A model generated the notes under the pieces. It was not told the DNA's origin and searched no databases. It saw only the letters and a list, made by a program, of their open reading frames with translations. From NCBI RefSeq assembly GCF_902167145.1, contig NC_050097.1, positions 138,843,982-138,907,981 of the forward strand: a DNA stretch of 64,000 bases, in the 5' to 3' direction. The translations under genes were made by a program, and so were the position numbers. Below are positions 1 to 11,400 of this stretch, piece after piece. Origin of the DNA: Zea mays. Lineage: Eukaryota; Streptophyta; Magnoliopsida; Poales; Poaceae. Numbering within the stretch: the first letter of the stretch is position 1; every line of letters starts with the position of its first letter.

Positions 1-2339
1 CTTTGCAATGGCCAAGTAGGTTGTATTAGCTGGTTGAGAGATGAAGGTTGCTTCTGATCTCTTGCGCATTTTTGACAATTTTCACATTTTTGAACTAGCT
101 CTGCTGCATCCGAAGCTGCCTTCGGCCAGTAAAATCCTTTTCTAAACACTTTTCCCAGCAAGGGTCTAGACCCAATATGAGATCCACACAGACCTGCATG
201 TATCTCCTTCATTAATTCAATACCTTCAGCTCTGGATAAACACTTGAGGAGTGGTGAACAGACTCCATGTTTATATAATTCCCCTTCTATTATCACATAC
301 GGTCTTGTCCTTACTTCCATTCTCTTATTATAAGCTTCGTCATCCGAAAGACAATTACCTTGGAGGAAAGATATAATTTCATTCCTCCAATCTTCGCTAT
401 GCATAGGGGATATTGCAAGCACTACTCTCTCCATAAGTTCAACCGAAGGTGCTTTTATTGTTTCAAAAAATACTTCCGAAGGTAGAGGGAGCCCCTGTGC
501 CGCTGATTTGGCTAATAGATCTGCATGCTCATTTTCTCCTCTTGGAATATTCTTGACAGAAAAACCTTCGAAGGAAGCCTCCAACCTTCGAACTATATCC
601 AGATATTTTTCAAGCTTCGGGTCTCTTGCCTTGCTACTTTTGTCTATATGGCCAGAAATGACTTGAGAATCAGTTTTTAGGATGGCCCTTCTTATTCCCA
701 TTGCCCTTAACTTTCGAAGCCCCAACAGAAGCGCTTCGTATTCAGCAATATTATTTGTACAACTAAAGTCAAGCCTTGCTGCATAACATGTTCTGACTTT
801 AGAACGTGCTACTAGGACAGCAGCCGCTCCTGCGCCGAAGGTTCCCCAGGAACCATCGCAGAACACTGTCCAAGCTTCAGCGTCTTTATTTGTTTCTTCT
901 TCCTGAGCCCCTGGCGTCCAATCAGCAATGAAGTCTGCTAACACCTGGGACTGAATTGAGGATCTATGTACATAATCAATACTGAACTCGTTAAGCTCTG
1001 CAACCCATTTTCCAATCCTTCCAGTAGCTTCTCTGTTCCTCATTATGTCCTTCAGAGGCTGTGACGAAGGAACAATTATGTGATATGCTTGAAAATAATG
1101 TCGAAGCTTTCTGGAGGCCATTAACACAGCATACAACACCTTCTCCAATTCCATATAATTTTTCTTTGATAAGCTTAAAACTTTGGAGACGAAGTACACT
1201 GGAGCCTGCTTTTTGATTTGGCCATCTAGCTTCTCCTGTACAAGAGCCGCACTAACTGCAGAGTGCGAAGCTGCCACATATAAGAGTAATGGAACCCCTG
1301 GCGAAGGTGGAGTTAGTGTTGTTAGATCGATCAAGTATTGTTTCAAGTCTTCGAAAGCTTTTTGCTGAGCTAGACCCCACTGAAAAACTTCGGCTGACTT
1401 CAGTATTTCAAAGAATGGCAGATTTCTTTCTGCTGATCTGGATATGAATCTGTTCAATGATGCTAGTCTTCCTGCCAGCCGTTGGGCCCCCTTCTTTGTG
1501 CTTAGCAGCTCCATCCGAAGGATAGCTTCAATCTTGCTCGGGTTGGCTTCAATTCCCTTCGTTGATACTAAACAGCCAAGGAACTTGCCCTTCTTCACCC
1601 CAAAAACACACTTTTCTGGATTTAACTTCAGGCCAGCTTGCCTGAAATTGGCAAATGTCTCTTGCAAATCAGCAATGTGATTTTCTTGCTTCGTGCTTTT
1701 CACTATGATATCATCAACATAGGTTAGTACATTCCTGCCTATTTGAGAATGAAGGACCTTGGTTGTCATTCTGCTGAAGCTTCCTCCATCATTCTTGAGG
1801 CCCTCAGGCATCCGAAGATAGCAATAGGTGCCACTGGGAGTAATGAAGCTAGTCTTCGGCTCATCTTCCTTCTTCATCCAAATTTGATGATAACCTGAGT
1901 AACAATCCAGTAGACTCATGAGCTCTGAAGAAGCTGCTGCATCTACTAGAGAGTCTATTCTTGGCAATGGGAACTTGTCCTTTGGACAAGCCTTGTTGAG
2001 ATCTGTAAAATCAATGCACATTCTCCATTTACCGTTGGCCTTCTTCACCATAACAGTGTTGGCTAGCCATTCTAGGTATTTCACCTCTCTGATGACACCA
2101 GCACTCAGAAGTCTCTTTACTTCGTTCCGGGCACCTTCAGCTTTGTGTTCAGACATCTTCCGAAGCCTTTGTTTTCTTGGCCTCAAGGAAGGATCCACAT
2201 TGAGTGAATGTTCAATAACATCTCTATTGTCGCCATGGAGATCATTGGCTGACCAAGCAAAAACATCTTTGTTGTTGAATAAAAATCTTAGCAAAGTCTT
2301 CTCTTGCTCTTCAGATAGCTGAGACACAAGCAGTACCCT
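1..2339 (-). CDS. Reverse transcriptase, RNase H and integrase N-terminus (partial)
   Basis: Reading the minus strand from 2339, I see no stop codon for about 780 codons up to the window edge. RT: KWRMCIDFTDLNKACPKD, the catalytic YVDD at 1721-1710, then LNPEKCVFG and the palm/thumb region. RNase H: FCDGSWG near 867-851 and KTDSQV near 680, with the catalytic Asp and Glu positions present (NIAEYEALL). Integrase zinc finger: HAGLCGSH and CENCQKC near 200-70. The DDE core must lie outside the window. The frame looks functional apart from the TAA just upstream at 2340. It would act in the virus-like particle to copy element RNA. Confidence 0.9.
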
Positions 2340-3113
2340 TTATTCTGCTATGTCTTCACATAGGAGCATAGGCTTCGGCTGATCCACCGAAGCAACCTTC
2401 TCTCTTTTGTATTTATACTGCTGACAGGCTTTGGCTCCATCTATGTTATGAATTGCCTTTGAATCTATCCAGTTTCCTTCGGCCCTTCTAGCAGCTTCTT
2501 GACTCCCATGGACAGCAATGGGCCCTTGTTCCGAAGGTATCTTCATGCATAAATATGCTAGATGAAGTATTGCTTCGAAAGCATTAGGTGTCCCTTGGCC
2601 AATGATTGCATTATAGGGGTACTCCATGTCAACAATGTCAAAGACAACCTGTTCAGTCCTTGTGTTGTGGACAAAGCCGAAGGTCATTGGCATTGTGATT
2701 TTACCAAGTGCGACAATCTGCCTTCCTCCAAAACCACAAAGATGGTGTGTAGCATCATGAATCTTGTCTTCTGGTTCTTGCATCTGTCTGAAAGCCTTAG
2801 CAAATATGATATCTGTTGCACTGCCTGTATCAACCAGAACATTATGGACCAGAAATCCCTTGATGACACAATATATGACCATAGCATCATTGTGAGGGTA
2901 ATCCTTCTACTGAAGGTCCTCCTGGGAGAAGGTGAGTGGGATGTGAGACCATTTTGACTTGATGAAGGGTCCCTCCACCCCAACATGCTGCACCCTTCTC
3001 TGCGCTTCTTTCTTCTGCTTCTTGTTAGTCGGCTCTGAACTTGAACCGCCTGTTATCGGGAACATCAGCTTCATAGCCGAAGGTGCTACAACTTGGTTGT
3101 TGAATGAAGCCAT
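2340..3113 (-). CDS. pol leader and aspartic protease
   Basis: The first ATG after the PBS is at 3113. The frame encodes a short basic leader (NKKQKKEAQRR), hits a TAG at 2907-2909, resumes in the same frame and encodes a retropepsin-type protease with active site LVDTGSA (near 2840), flap-like GFGGRQ and the YNAIIGQGT motif, ending at a TAA at 2340-2342. The RT frame continues in phase directly after that stop. In the family, protease matures gag and pol. The two in-frame stops may be plain nonsense mutations; the rest of the frame is clean. No gag precedes it. Confidence 0.8.
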
Positions 3114-3137
3114 TAGCTCAAAAGTGGAAGTGAGTTC

Positions 3138-3155
3138 ACCAGAGGTGGGCGCCAA
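3138..3155 (-). other. Primer-binding site of the pol-only element
   Basis: Immediately after the LTR the minus strand reads TTGGCGCCCACCTCTGGTG. The same site with one or two changes follows the 5' LTRs of both Zeon-like elements (43348 and 14258), tying the three together. Confidence 0.75.
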
Positions 3156-3785
3156 TGTTGGGGACTTGTTCTCAAATGCTATGAATTAAGAACAAGGCAA
3201 CACAAAAAGAGGTTAATGGTTAATGCCCTTCGTCCTTCGAAGCATTATTTCCCTTAAGATATAACGATCTTCGAACAAAGGTCATGAAGGACGTACCTTC
3301 ATCCTCATAGTATACGTTAATGAAAGAAGAAGCCTATGAAACATGAGAAATAACATGAATAATCATATGACATCATTAATATATCTTTATTAAATCATCA
3401 TGGATGAATAAGAACAATATTGAATTACATTTGTACCTTTGGCTTGACAGAAGGCAAAAGTCCAAGCATGACGCACGAGCGAATACAAGCTAGCGTGAAT
3501 AGTACGGGGGCACTGTTCACCTATTTATAGGCACGGGACGCAGCCTGGTCAAAATTACATTTATGTCCTCGACAACTAGTTACAATCATGACACAAATTA
3601 TTATGGACCGATTGGTCTTTTCCTCTTTAAGTCGATACAACCCTTCGTCTCAAGACATGTCGCTATGCTGAAGCTCCCTGGATGGTAGCTTCGACATGTA
3701 CCTTCGCGCTGTATTTGCTTATGTGCTGATCTTCTGAAGGTGTTTCTTCTTAAAGGACCTTCGGCGATGAAGCAGACCCCCAACA
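3156..3785 (-). repeat. 5' LTR of the pol-only element
   Basis: Begins TGTTGGGGACTTG and ends CCCCCAACA on the plus strand, i.e. TGTTGGGG...CCCCAACA in either direction. A TATA-like CTATAAATAG (minus) lies near 3520-3530, immediately followed by a 10-bp inverted repeat (3496-3519). Rich in CTTCG/CGAAG words like the other Cinful/Zeon LTRs here. Length 630 bp versus 670 and 675 bp in the two Zeon-like copies. Confidence 0.88.
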
Positions 3786-3788
3786 GGG

Positions 3789-3917
3789 GATATCAAGATA
3801 GCTTATATTAGCACCAAAGAACAATTAGTCGATATCTTCACCAAACTATTAGATGAGAAAACCTTTACCAAACTTAGGAATGAGCTAAACATTCTTGATT
3901 CTCGGAACTTTGATTGA
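3789..3917 (+). pseudogene. Copia polyprotein, C-terminal RNase H fragment
   Basis: Forty-two codons in frame ending in TGA at 3915-3917, containing AYISTKEQLVDIFTK and ILDSRNFD, the typical C-terminus of Opie/Ji polyproteins (family form usually DIFTKPLDE; here KLLDE, so Pro is replaced by Leu). The upstream part of the gene is separated by the 3785-end insertion and lies outside the window. Confidence 0.85.
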
Positions 3918-4713
3918 CAGTTTGCACACATAGCTCATTTATATATCTTTGATCATATCTCTTTTATGTCTACGACTAATGTGTTTTCAAGTGATTTCTA
4001 TGCTAAGTCATAGATTGAAAGGGAAATGGAGTATTCGGCGAAGACAAGGATTCCACTCCACTCTATCGATATCATTTACCCTTCGCCATCACTCCACATA
4101 ACTCTCACTTTGGTATAATCTTTCACTCATAGTTACTTGTACCAATGGGAGAGAAAGTAAAAAGGGATCTCAAAAGACTTCGTTTTTGGCGATTCATGCC
4201 AGAGGGGGAGAAATATTAAGCCCAAAGCAAAAGGACCGCACCACCACCAATTTGTCAATTCTCAAAATAAATTTTTTAATTGGTATTCCTCTAGAAATAA
4301 TATCTCAATTGGTATCTATATTTCAAATTGATATATCTCAAAACCCTCTTGAAAGCTAAAAAGAGAACTTCATTTAGGGGGAGTTTTGTTTAAGTCAAAG
4401 GAAAAGCATTTGAAACAGGGGGAGAAAATTTCAATCTTGAAAAATGCTTCTCGAAATCTTATTTATATACCTTTGACTATTTGCAAAAAGACTTTGAAAA
4501 GATTTTCCAAAAATAATTTGCAAAAACAAAACAAGTGGTGCAAGCGTGGTCCAAAATGTTAAATAAAAGAAACCAACCATGCATATCTAGTAAAAGTATA
4601 TATTGGTTTAATTCCAAGCAACCTTTGCACTGACCTCATGCAAACTAGTTCAATTCTGCACTTATATATTTGCTTTGGTTTGTGTTGGCATCAATCACCA
4701 AAAAGGGGGAGAT
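3918..4713 (+). other. Opie-like 3' UTR and polypurine tract
   Basis: No gene. AT-rich with several GGGGGAG stretches (about 4207, 4377, 4421) and repeated AATTGGTAT words. The PPT, AAAAAGGGGGAGAT, directly precedes the LTR at 4714. Confidence 0.75.
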
Positions 4714-5925
4714 TGAAAGGGAAATAGGGATTAACCTTTTCCTAAATATAATTTTGGTGGTTGAAAGCCCAACACAAATAATTGGACTAACTAGTTTGCT
4801 CTAGATTATATATTCTATAGGTGCTAAAGGTTCAACACAAACCAATAAAAAGATCAAGTTAAGGTTCAAAAGAAAGGAGCAAAAAGAAACCGAAGAGAAC
4901 CCTGGTCTGGCGCACCGGACTGTCCGGTGTGCCACTGGACAGTGTCCGGTGCCCAGGGTCGATCGACTCCAAACTCTTCAGCTTCGGGTTTCTCAGGCGC
5001 CGCTCCGCTATAATTCACCGGACCATACAGTGTGCCACCGGACTGTCTGGTGTACCAGTGGAGCAATGGCTATCCAGCGCAACGGTCGTCTGCAAAAGTG
5101 TGAACAGTGCGTGAACAATGCGCGTAGAAGTTAGAGCAGGCGTCAGAGGCGCACCGGACAGTGAACAGCACATGTCCAGTGCCGCACCGGACTGTCCGGT
5201 GCGACATGAAGTCAGCGTTCCAACGGTCAGAATCTACAGAACCCTAATAGTTGGGTGACGTGGCTGGCGCACCGGACAGTGTCCGGTGGCGCACCGGACT
5301 ATCCGGCGTGCCCATCGACAGACAACCTCCCCAACGGCTATGTTGTGCTTGAGGGCTATAAATACCCCCAACCACTACCACTCCAAGCATCCAAGTTTTT
5401 CAGACATCTCATTCAATACAAGAGCTAGTGCAATCAATACAAGACACAATTCAAAAGAGTCAAAGCCTCTCCAAGTCCAAAATCCACTCCAAACTCCTAG
5501 TGACTAGAGAGAGAGTTTTTGCTCGTGTTCTTTGAGCTCTTGTTCTTGAATCGCTTTCTTCTTCCTCATTCTTGTTCTCAAGACACTTGTAATCAAAGCA
5601 AGAGACACTAAGTTTGTAGTGGTCCTTGTGGGGTCTAAGTGACCCGTTTGATTAAGGAGAAAGCTCACTCGGTCTAGGTGATCGTTTGAGAGAGGGAAAG
5701 GGTTGAAAGAGACCCGGTCTTTGTGACCACCTCAACGGGGACTAGGTTCTTTGGAACCAAACCTCGGTAAAACAAATCACCATGTCATCCGCTTTATTTT
5801 CTTGGTTGATTTGTTTTCCCCTCTCTCCCAGACTTAACATTTTATTAACGCTAACCCCGGCTTGTAGTGTGTTTAAAGTTGTAAATTTTAGTTTTCGCCT
5901 ATCCACCCCCTCTAGGCGACTTTCA
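4714..5925 (+). repeat. 3' LTR of the Opie-like element
   Basis: 1,212 bp, TGAAAGGGAAATAGGG at the start and CTCTAGGCGACTTTCA at the end. It holds several copies of the palindrome CACCGGACTGTCCGGTG (4913-4929, 5185-5201, degenerate copies near 4938, 5020, 5150, 5270) and a TATA box at 5354-5364. Confidence 0.9.
5354..5364 (+). promoter_or_regulatory. TATA box of the Opie-like LTR
   Basis: GCTATAAATAC, in the expected position within the LTR, downstream of the palindrome cluster and upstream of a transcribed leader. Confidence 0.65.
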
Positions 5926-5944
5926 ATAAGTGGTATCAAAGCCT
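5926..5944 (+). other. Primer-binding site (initiator Met tRNA type)
   Basis: TAAGTGGTATCAAAGCC, close to the common plant PBS TGGTATCAGAGC. The LTR at 61200-63994 is followed by the same TAAGTG, so this PBS fits the Gypsy element rather than the Opie-like LTR it now abuts. Confidence 0.7.
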
Positions 5945-6599
5945 TGCTGATTGTAGGACCGTTATCCTAGAGTAGCATTGGCTGTTTTATTGACTTTTTG
6001 ATTATTACTTCACCTCATCCTTGATTCTGCTTCAAAATATTAGTCACCTCGACTAATTCTATGTTGTGCTCCTATATGCCCCCTTGCCAAAAAATATTTT
6101 TTCTAGTATGGTCTATACTTTTCTCAATCCATTAGATCTGATCTCACTCTTGTGCTTGTGACATCTTTGTAGATGTCCCCTGACCATAACCTTTTTTGTC
6201 TGTTGGGATTCTTCCCTCTTCCATCATTAAATTGCTACCATTTGACCATCTCTATTCACTAGTTATTGACATGCTTGTGCTCCTAGAATCTTCAAAATAC
6301 TCTTGTTTCAAATACTTACATCTGAATTTCTACTGCCTACTTAAACATTTCATTTTATATGTCCATGAACTTCTTGTCTTCTGAGACCCCTTCCTATTCT
6401 GTTGTGAAGTCATTATCTTTTGGCTTTTCCTATTTTCTTGGTCTTGGTACGCTCGTATCGTTGGAATCTTGCATACTCTTATTTTTATATATGCTTATCT
6501 TTATATCCCAGTGACTGTTCAAGAAATTTCAGTTTACATGTCCTTGACCACCCTTGTTTCTAAATGATCCATGAGCGGTCATTTAATTTTGCACGCTCG
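5945..6599 (+). other. TC-rich 5' leader of the Gypsy element
   Basis: No gene. Pyrimidine-rich, no codon structure that I can relate to gag. Grades into the degenerate repeat array that follows. Confidence 0.5.
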
Positions 6600-7449
6600 T
6601 GGTAATCTCGTTGCTTCCTTATAACTTCTCTCGGTAATGAATTCTTACTTCAACCATTCTATTGAAACATCACCTATCTTACCTTGATTGTTTTCTCCAC
6701 TTCGCCACTTCGCGAGTCCTGCCTTAACTCTATCCTTGGTTATGCTTTTCACGATCATCATCTTTACCCTCGTCGCCTCTATATCTTACCTTGATGCTTA
6801 TATTATACCCGTCCTTAAAAAAACCTTTTCTCCTCCATCTCAATCTTATAGTTGTATTTTACCTATTTACCCTTGGTCGTATTCTCTTCCTTGTCTCTTG
6901 CGAGTTTTTAACTCCACCCTTTGTTGTTTGTTATTACCTTTACCTTCATCGTCTCTCCATCTTACCTTGATGACTATCTTATGTCTGTTATTTAAAATTC
7001 CCTCTCCCATCTCAATTCGAGGGAAGTGTTTTACTTATACTGCCCTTGGTCGGAACCTCGTCTTTGCTAGGTGTGAGTCTTATCTTAACTCCATTCTTTG
7101 TTGTACTCATACCACTGGCTCTTCTATGCCTTCATATTTTCTCTTATAACCTTGTCCGTTATCGCCTTTGACCCTTGAGACATTTATGTCTTCAACCTAA
7201 ATGCTTACCTCGAGCTTATCCTTTAAAAGCCTCCTCTTTCCTTCAACCTAGTTTGAGGCTGTGAGTTACCTATCTCTCCCTTGATTTCTTTTCACTCCTT
7301 GTTGCCTTATAGGTTTTGTCTTAATTCCATCCTTTGTTGTGTGTTTTATTTGCTATCACCATCTCCTTGTCACCCATCAATCTTGCCTTGATATTCATCT
7401 TTATTTTGGCCCTTTAAAAATCTCCTCTCTTCCACCTCAATTGGAGAGG
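6600..7449 (+). repeat. Degenerate tandem repeat array, left half
   Basis: Units of roughly 170-240 bp share the ordered words TTAACTCCATCC, TTACCTTGATG, CCTCCTCTC, CATCTCAATT and TTTTACYTATC...CCCTTGG. The last motif recurs near 6850, 7028, 7262 and at the insertion point 7450. Reading frames here are by-products of the repeat. Confidence 0.65.
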
Positions 7450-7454
7450 GGCAG
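7450..7454. other. Left TSD of Zeon-like copy 1 (GGCAG)
   Basis: Identical to 14929-14933 on the other side of the element. Confidence 0.92.
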
Positions 7455-8124
7455 TGTTGGGGACTTGTTCTCAAATGCTATGAGTTAAGAACAAGGCAAC
7501 ACAAAAAATATTAAACGTTAAAGTCCTTCGTCCTTCGAAGCATTATTTCCCTTGGGATATAATGTTTTTCGGACGAAGGTTATGAAGGACATACCTTCAT
7601 CAGCGTAATATTTAATAATGAAGAGAGAATCATATGAAATATAAAAGATAACATGGATAATTATGTATTATTATCAAATCATTTCTATTTTATTATTATG
7701 GAAAAATAGAAATGATAACAAGTTACAAATGTACCTTTGGCTCGAAAGAAGGTAAGAGTACAAGTGTAACACAAAAGCAAATGCCAAGTCAGCGTGAACA
7801 GTACGGGAGCACTGTTCATCTATTTATAGGCACGGGACGCAGCCTATGTAAAATTACACCCATGCCCTTTACATTTGCTAATGACTCTATAGTAATCCAT
7901 CGAGGTTTAAATAGCCTTTTCCCCTTTAAGTCAGTTTCCTTTTCTGCTATCATGCCGAAGCTCCCCTGCGCATAGCTTCGGCTCTGCGCCAACCTTCGTA
8001 TTCTTTGTGCTTCTTCACACTGTGGTTCTGATCCGAGTCCGAAGGTACTTGTTCATGTATTATACTCCAGAAACATTGTTAAATCATGTTTTTAAGGACC
8101 TTCGGAAGACGAAGGCCCCCAACA
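7455..8124 (-). repeat. 3' LTR of Zeon-like copy 1
   Basis: 670 bp. TATA box CCTATAAATAG on the minus strand at 7820-7830, with the conserved inverted repeat at 7795-7818 just beyond it. Confidence 0.93.
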
Positions 8125-8278
8125 GTAGCCCCTCGCAAGGTTAATTTGTTAGAATAACGAATTCAGATTGCGATATGGACGAAGGCCCTAAGCCGAAGGT
8201 CCGAAAAAACACCTTCCCTTTGCTAGAATAGCAACAGTCAATGACAGACGGGGCCCTCCAACTTGGAGCGCGCAGAGC

Positions 8279-8289
8279 GTATAAATAAG
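8279..8289 (+). promoter_or_regulatory. TATA box of the antisense gene, copy 1
   Basis: GTATAAATAAG about 140 bp upstream of the ATG at 8428, outside the LTR and pointing away from it. The same box stands at the same distance before the homologous gene at 49048 (49200-49191). Confidence 0.65.
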
Positions 8290-8427
8290 AACCCACCCCG
8301 AGCACATTTGGTACACCTGCTTTGCTTTGCTTGATTTCTTAGCTCTTGCTTTCCAACAGTTGCTTAGTTTCTTTAATTTTCAAAGCTTCGGATTTAAGGA
8401 AATATTTTCATCAGTTCCGAAGAGAAG

Positions 8428-11400
8428 ATGTCTCAAGATAAGAAAGTTGTTGCTGAGATGAAGCTGAGCGAGGAGGAGAAGCTCTCTGAGGAGAAGACTG
8501 CTGGCTTTATTGAATCAATAGCAAATACAAATACAGAAAAAATTACTAGGGAGATTTTAGAAGGCTTATCTGAAGACACCGGTGACAGCGACAGTTATGA
8601 TGTGGAAAGTGGGGGCGAAGACTCCGAAGATCGACCCAGGCGACCAAGTCATGCAGTTTTCGGAAAATCAACTATTAAACAAAGTCATCTTGATAATATG
8701 AGGGGAAGATATTTTCGAGATATGTCTATTGTGAGGGCTGATAACGGAGACAAGACTGCTCCTGTTCCCGAAGAGAATGAAGTCATGATCTACCGAAGCT
8801 TTTTCAAAGCTGGGCTTCGGTTCCCCTTAAGCAGATTTGTGGTTGAAGTCTTAAAAATATATCAGATTTTCCTTCACCAAATTACTCCCGAAGCAATTAT
8901 CAGAATGGGGATCTTCGTCTGGGCCGTGAGGAGTCAGGGTTTGGAGCCAAGTGCAAAAAGTTTCTACAGCATGCACGAACTTTCGTATGAGACGAAGCCT
9001 TGGGGTAAAGAACAGTATCATAACAATTTTGGCTGCTATAGCATCGTTGCTCGTTCTGGCTCAAGCTACCCCATGCCAACCTTTCGGAAAATATGGCCTG
9101 GAGACTGGATGAAAGAATGGTTCTATGTAAAAAAATGATTTAAAGGCCCGAGAAGACATTAAAGATATTATCATGCGCCCTATCTGGCAACGCTTCGGCC
9201 TCCGGAAACCGAAGGTAGAGATTGATGAGGCAGCCGAAGGATGCCGAAGGGCCTTTGGCACAATTTGCTCTTTCATCGGGACCAGGGATTTAATCTAGGA
9301 GAATATAGCCTTTAGAGTATGGCCACTTGTAGAGAAGTGGGAAATGCCGAAGGAGACTGTCACCAAGTCTGGCGAAGGTGAACTGGTTCGGCTGAAAAAC
9401 ACCTTCAGATATGGAGATAAATTTGATGAGCCGAATGATGACTGGTTGAAATGTATCGAAGCTACAAGTGATGAACTGCTTGGGCCGTATTCGAAAGCCG
9501 AAGATAACGCATTATCTGCGGCCTTCGGGAGCCGAAAAAAGAAGAGGCTAAATAGAGTTTTAATGCTATTGGATTCATGTACCCTGACTACCGCTACCCA
9601 CCATGGGGGCAGAAGAGAAAAGTGCAACTTCTGGGAAGGATGTTGCTTCAGCCGCCTCAAGCGAGCCTGCGTCAAAGAGGAAAAAGGTGAAGGTTCTTAC
9701 TCACCGACCGCGCTACATTGAACCGGCCATAGTGCCTAAATTTGGTGGTGAGACATCTTCGGCTATTGAAGCCAAAGAACCTGCCCTTACACAGAGGATT
9801 GAAGAACCGGCTGCAATGCCGAAGGTTGACAAGATTGAAGAACCGAGAACCGAAGTGACAAAAATATCAGAAGTTCTAAGCCCTTCGGCAGGAGTGGAGA
9901 TGCCGAAAACTCAAAAAGGTCTAGCAGCGACCCCAAAAGAAAAATGATGATCAACGTACTAGATGTGCTGGAGACGATAAAGACTTCAAGCTCTACTCTA
10001 GGGAAAACTGTCGAAGCTTCAAAAACGCAGACTGAGACAAAACTAACCAAAGCCGAAGCTGCAAAGAGCCAGGCCGAGACCGAAGCTGGGTCTTCAGAGC
10101 CCGCCAAGGAGAAATCATTGGAAACCGGAGAAAAGGAAACGGAAAAAGAAGCTGCAAAACAAATTCTGCCTGAAAAAACTGTCACTTCTACTCCCGAAGC
10201 ATCTTCCAAAGTACTTGATTATATTGTACGACACGCTTCGGGGAAAAGATTATTTGAAGAAGAGATTTTTAAAGCTAAACATTATGCCCGAGAACTGAAG
10301 TATCCGAAAGGGGCCTTAGTGTTCAATGGCACAGACGAAGATGACTTCTTATACTGCCTCTCAGACAACAAAGAATTATCTGTCTGCCGGGAGATGGCTA
10401 GAAGTATGGGGTTCCCGAAGCTTGAAGTTGGCCTCTACGCTATGACAAAGGACGATCTTGCAGATAGCCTCATATGTAACAGTCTGAAGGTACGAAAATT
10501 GTATATTTGGAAGTTTATAAATTTTGAATTATTCTTTTGCTCTTATACTAATTCTTTTCATATAGGGTTTAATACTTAGCAACGCCTTGAGAGCGCAAAA
10601 GAACGCCGAAGACAAGAGCTACACTATTGCTTTCAACAACCTTCGATCAGAGGTTATTAAGCTAAGGAATGAAGCTTTGGAAAAAGATAAAATTCTGCTT
10701 ACATTGGTGGATAAAGTAAAGAAGGATGAAGCTAACTTTAAAACCCAATCTGAAGCCCAAAAAATTGAGATTGAAGGCCTTCAGAAGCAACTGGCCGAAG
10801 CTAAAGAGAAGTGCGCAGTTGTAGAAGCTAAACGAGGAATTAGCGAATAATGGACAAATCATTTAGAGAAGAACGTTGAAGAACTTCGCACATCCAAGGA
10901 AAGATGCTTTGAAAAATCTATGGTCTGCGTGAAGAAAATAAAAACTAGCTTCGCCAATGTTGGCGCATATTCAAGTGAAGACAACTTCGTACGGGGCGAT
11001 CCCGAGGGGCCAATTGAGTGGATCAGCAGCGAGGCCGAAGCCTTTGAGGATATTTTAAATGACCGTGGGGACGTCTGTGCCTTCTCAGGTGTAAGGGGAA
11101 TTGCAGCTATTTTGGAGAAGTCAGGTTGCGATCATGTGAAAGCTTTGGCCCAAGCCGAAGCTACTTTATCTATTGATGATACGAAGGACCCCCTCGGCCG
11201 AAGCAAGCTTAGTTGGTGGAAAATTATTTACTGACATATGGGAAAACGGCGACCGAGGGATGGCCCACGAAATAATAAAGAAGAGCGAAAAAGATACTCA
11301 CGATGCTAGGGAAGCAACGAAGGCAGCTGAAAAAGCTGCAGAACTTGAAAGGCGGATAGGTATTGCTTAATAGCTTTTAACTTTATTTTTTATTTTTGTG

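Larger units (their letters stand above)
1..3785 (-). mobile_element. Cinful/Zeon-like Gypsy element, pol-only, 5' part
   Basis: Minus-strand Ty3/Gypsy (Tat lineage) element. In reading order it has a 630-bp 5' LTR, a PBS directly behind it, then a reading frame with protease, reverse transcriptase, RNase H and the integrase zinc finger that runs off base 1. No gag domain fits between PBS and protease, where only about 240 bases separate LTR and protease ORF. LTR ends, PBS and leader closely resemble those of the gag-only element at 42673-50027, so the two look like partners of one family. It interrupts the RNase H region of an Opie-like element; the flank after the LTR is GGGGA, and its duplicate should lie left of the window. 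Family name is recalled, not searched. Confidence 0.85.
3786..5925 (+). mobile_element. Opie-like Copia element, 3' part
   Basis: Plus-strand Ty1/Copia element: end of RNase H, a 3' untranslated segment with PPT, and a complete 3' LTR. Its 5' part lies left of the window, beyond the pol-only element that interrupts it. The LTR ends (TGAAAG...CTTTCA) and the repeated CACCGGACTGTCCGGTG words are what I recall of maize Opie. It inserted at the LTR/PBS junction of the Gypsy element that continues at 5926. Confidence 0.85.

Noticed and set aside
4714..5944. LTR followed by PBS read as a tandem Opie element
   Set aside because: Sequence after the PBS is not Opie-like, and the PBS start matches that after the Gypsy LTR at 61200-63994; simple insertion explains it.
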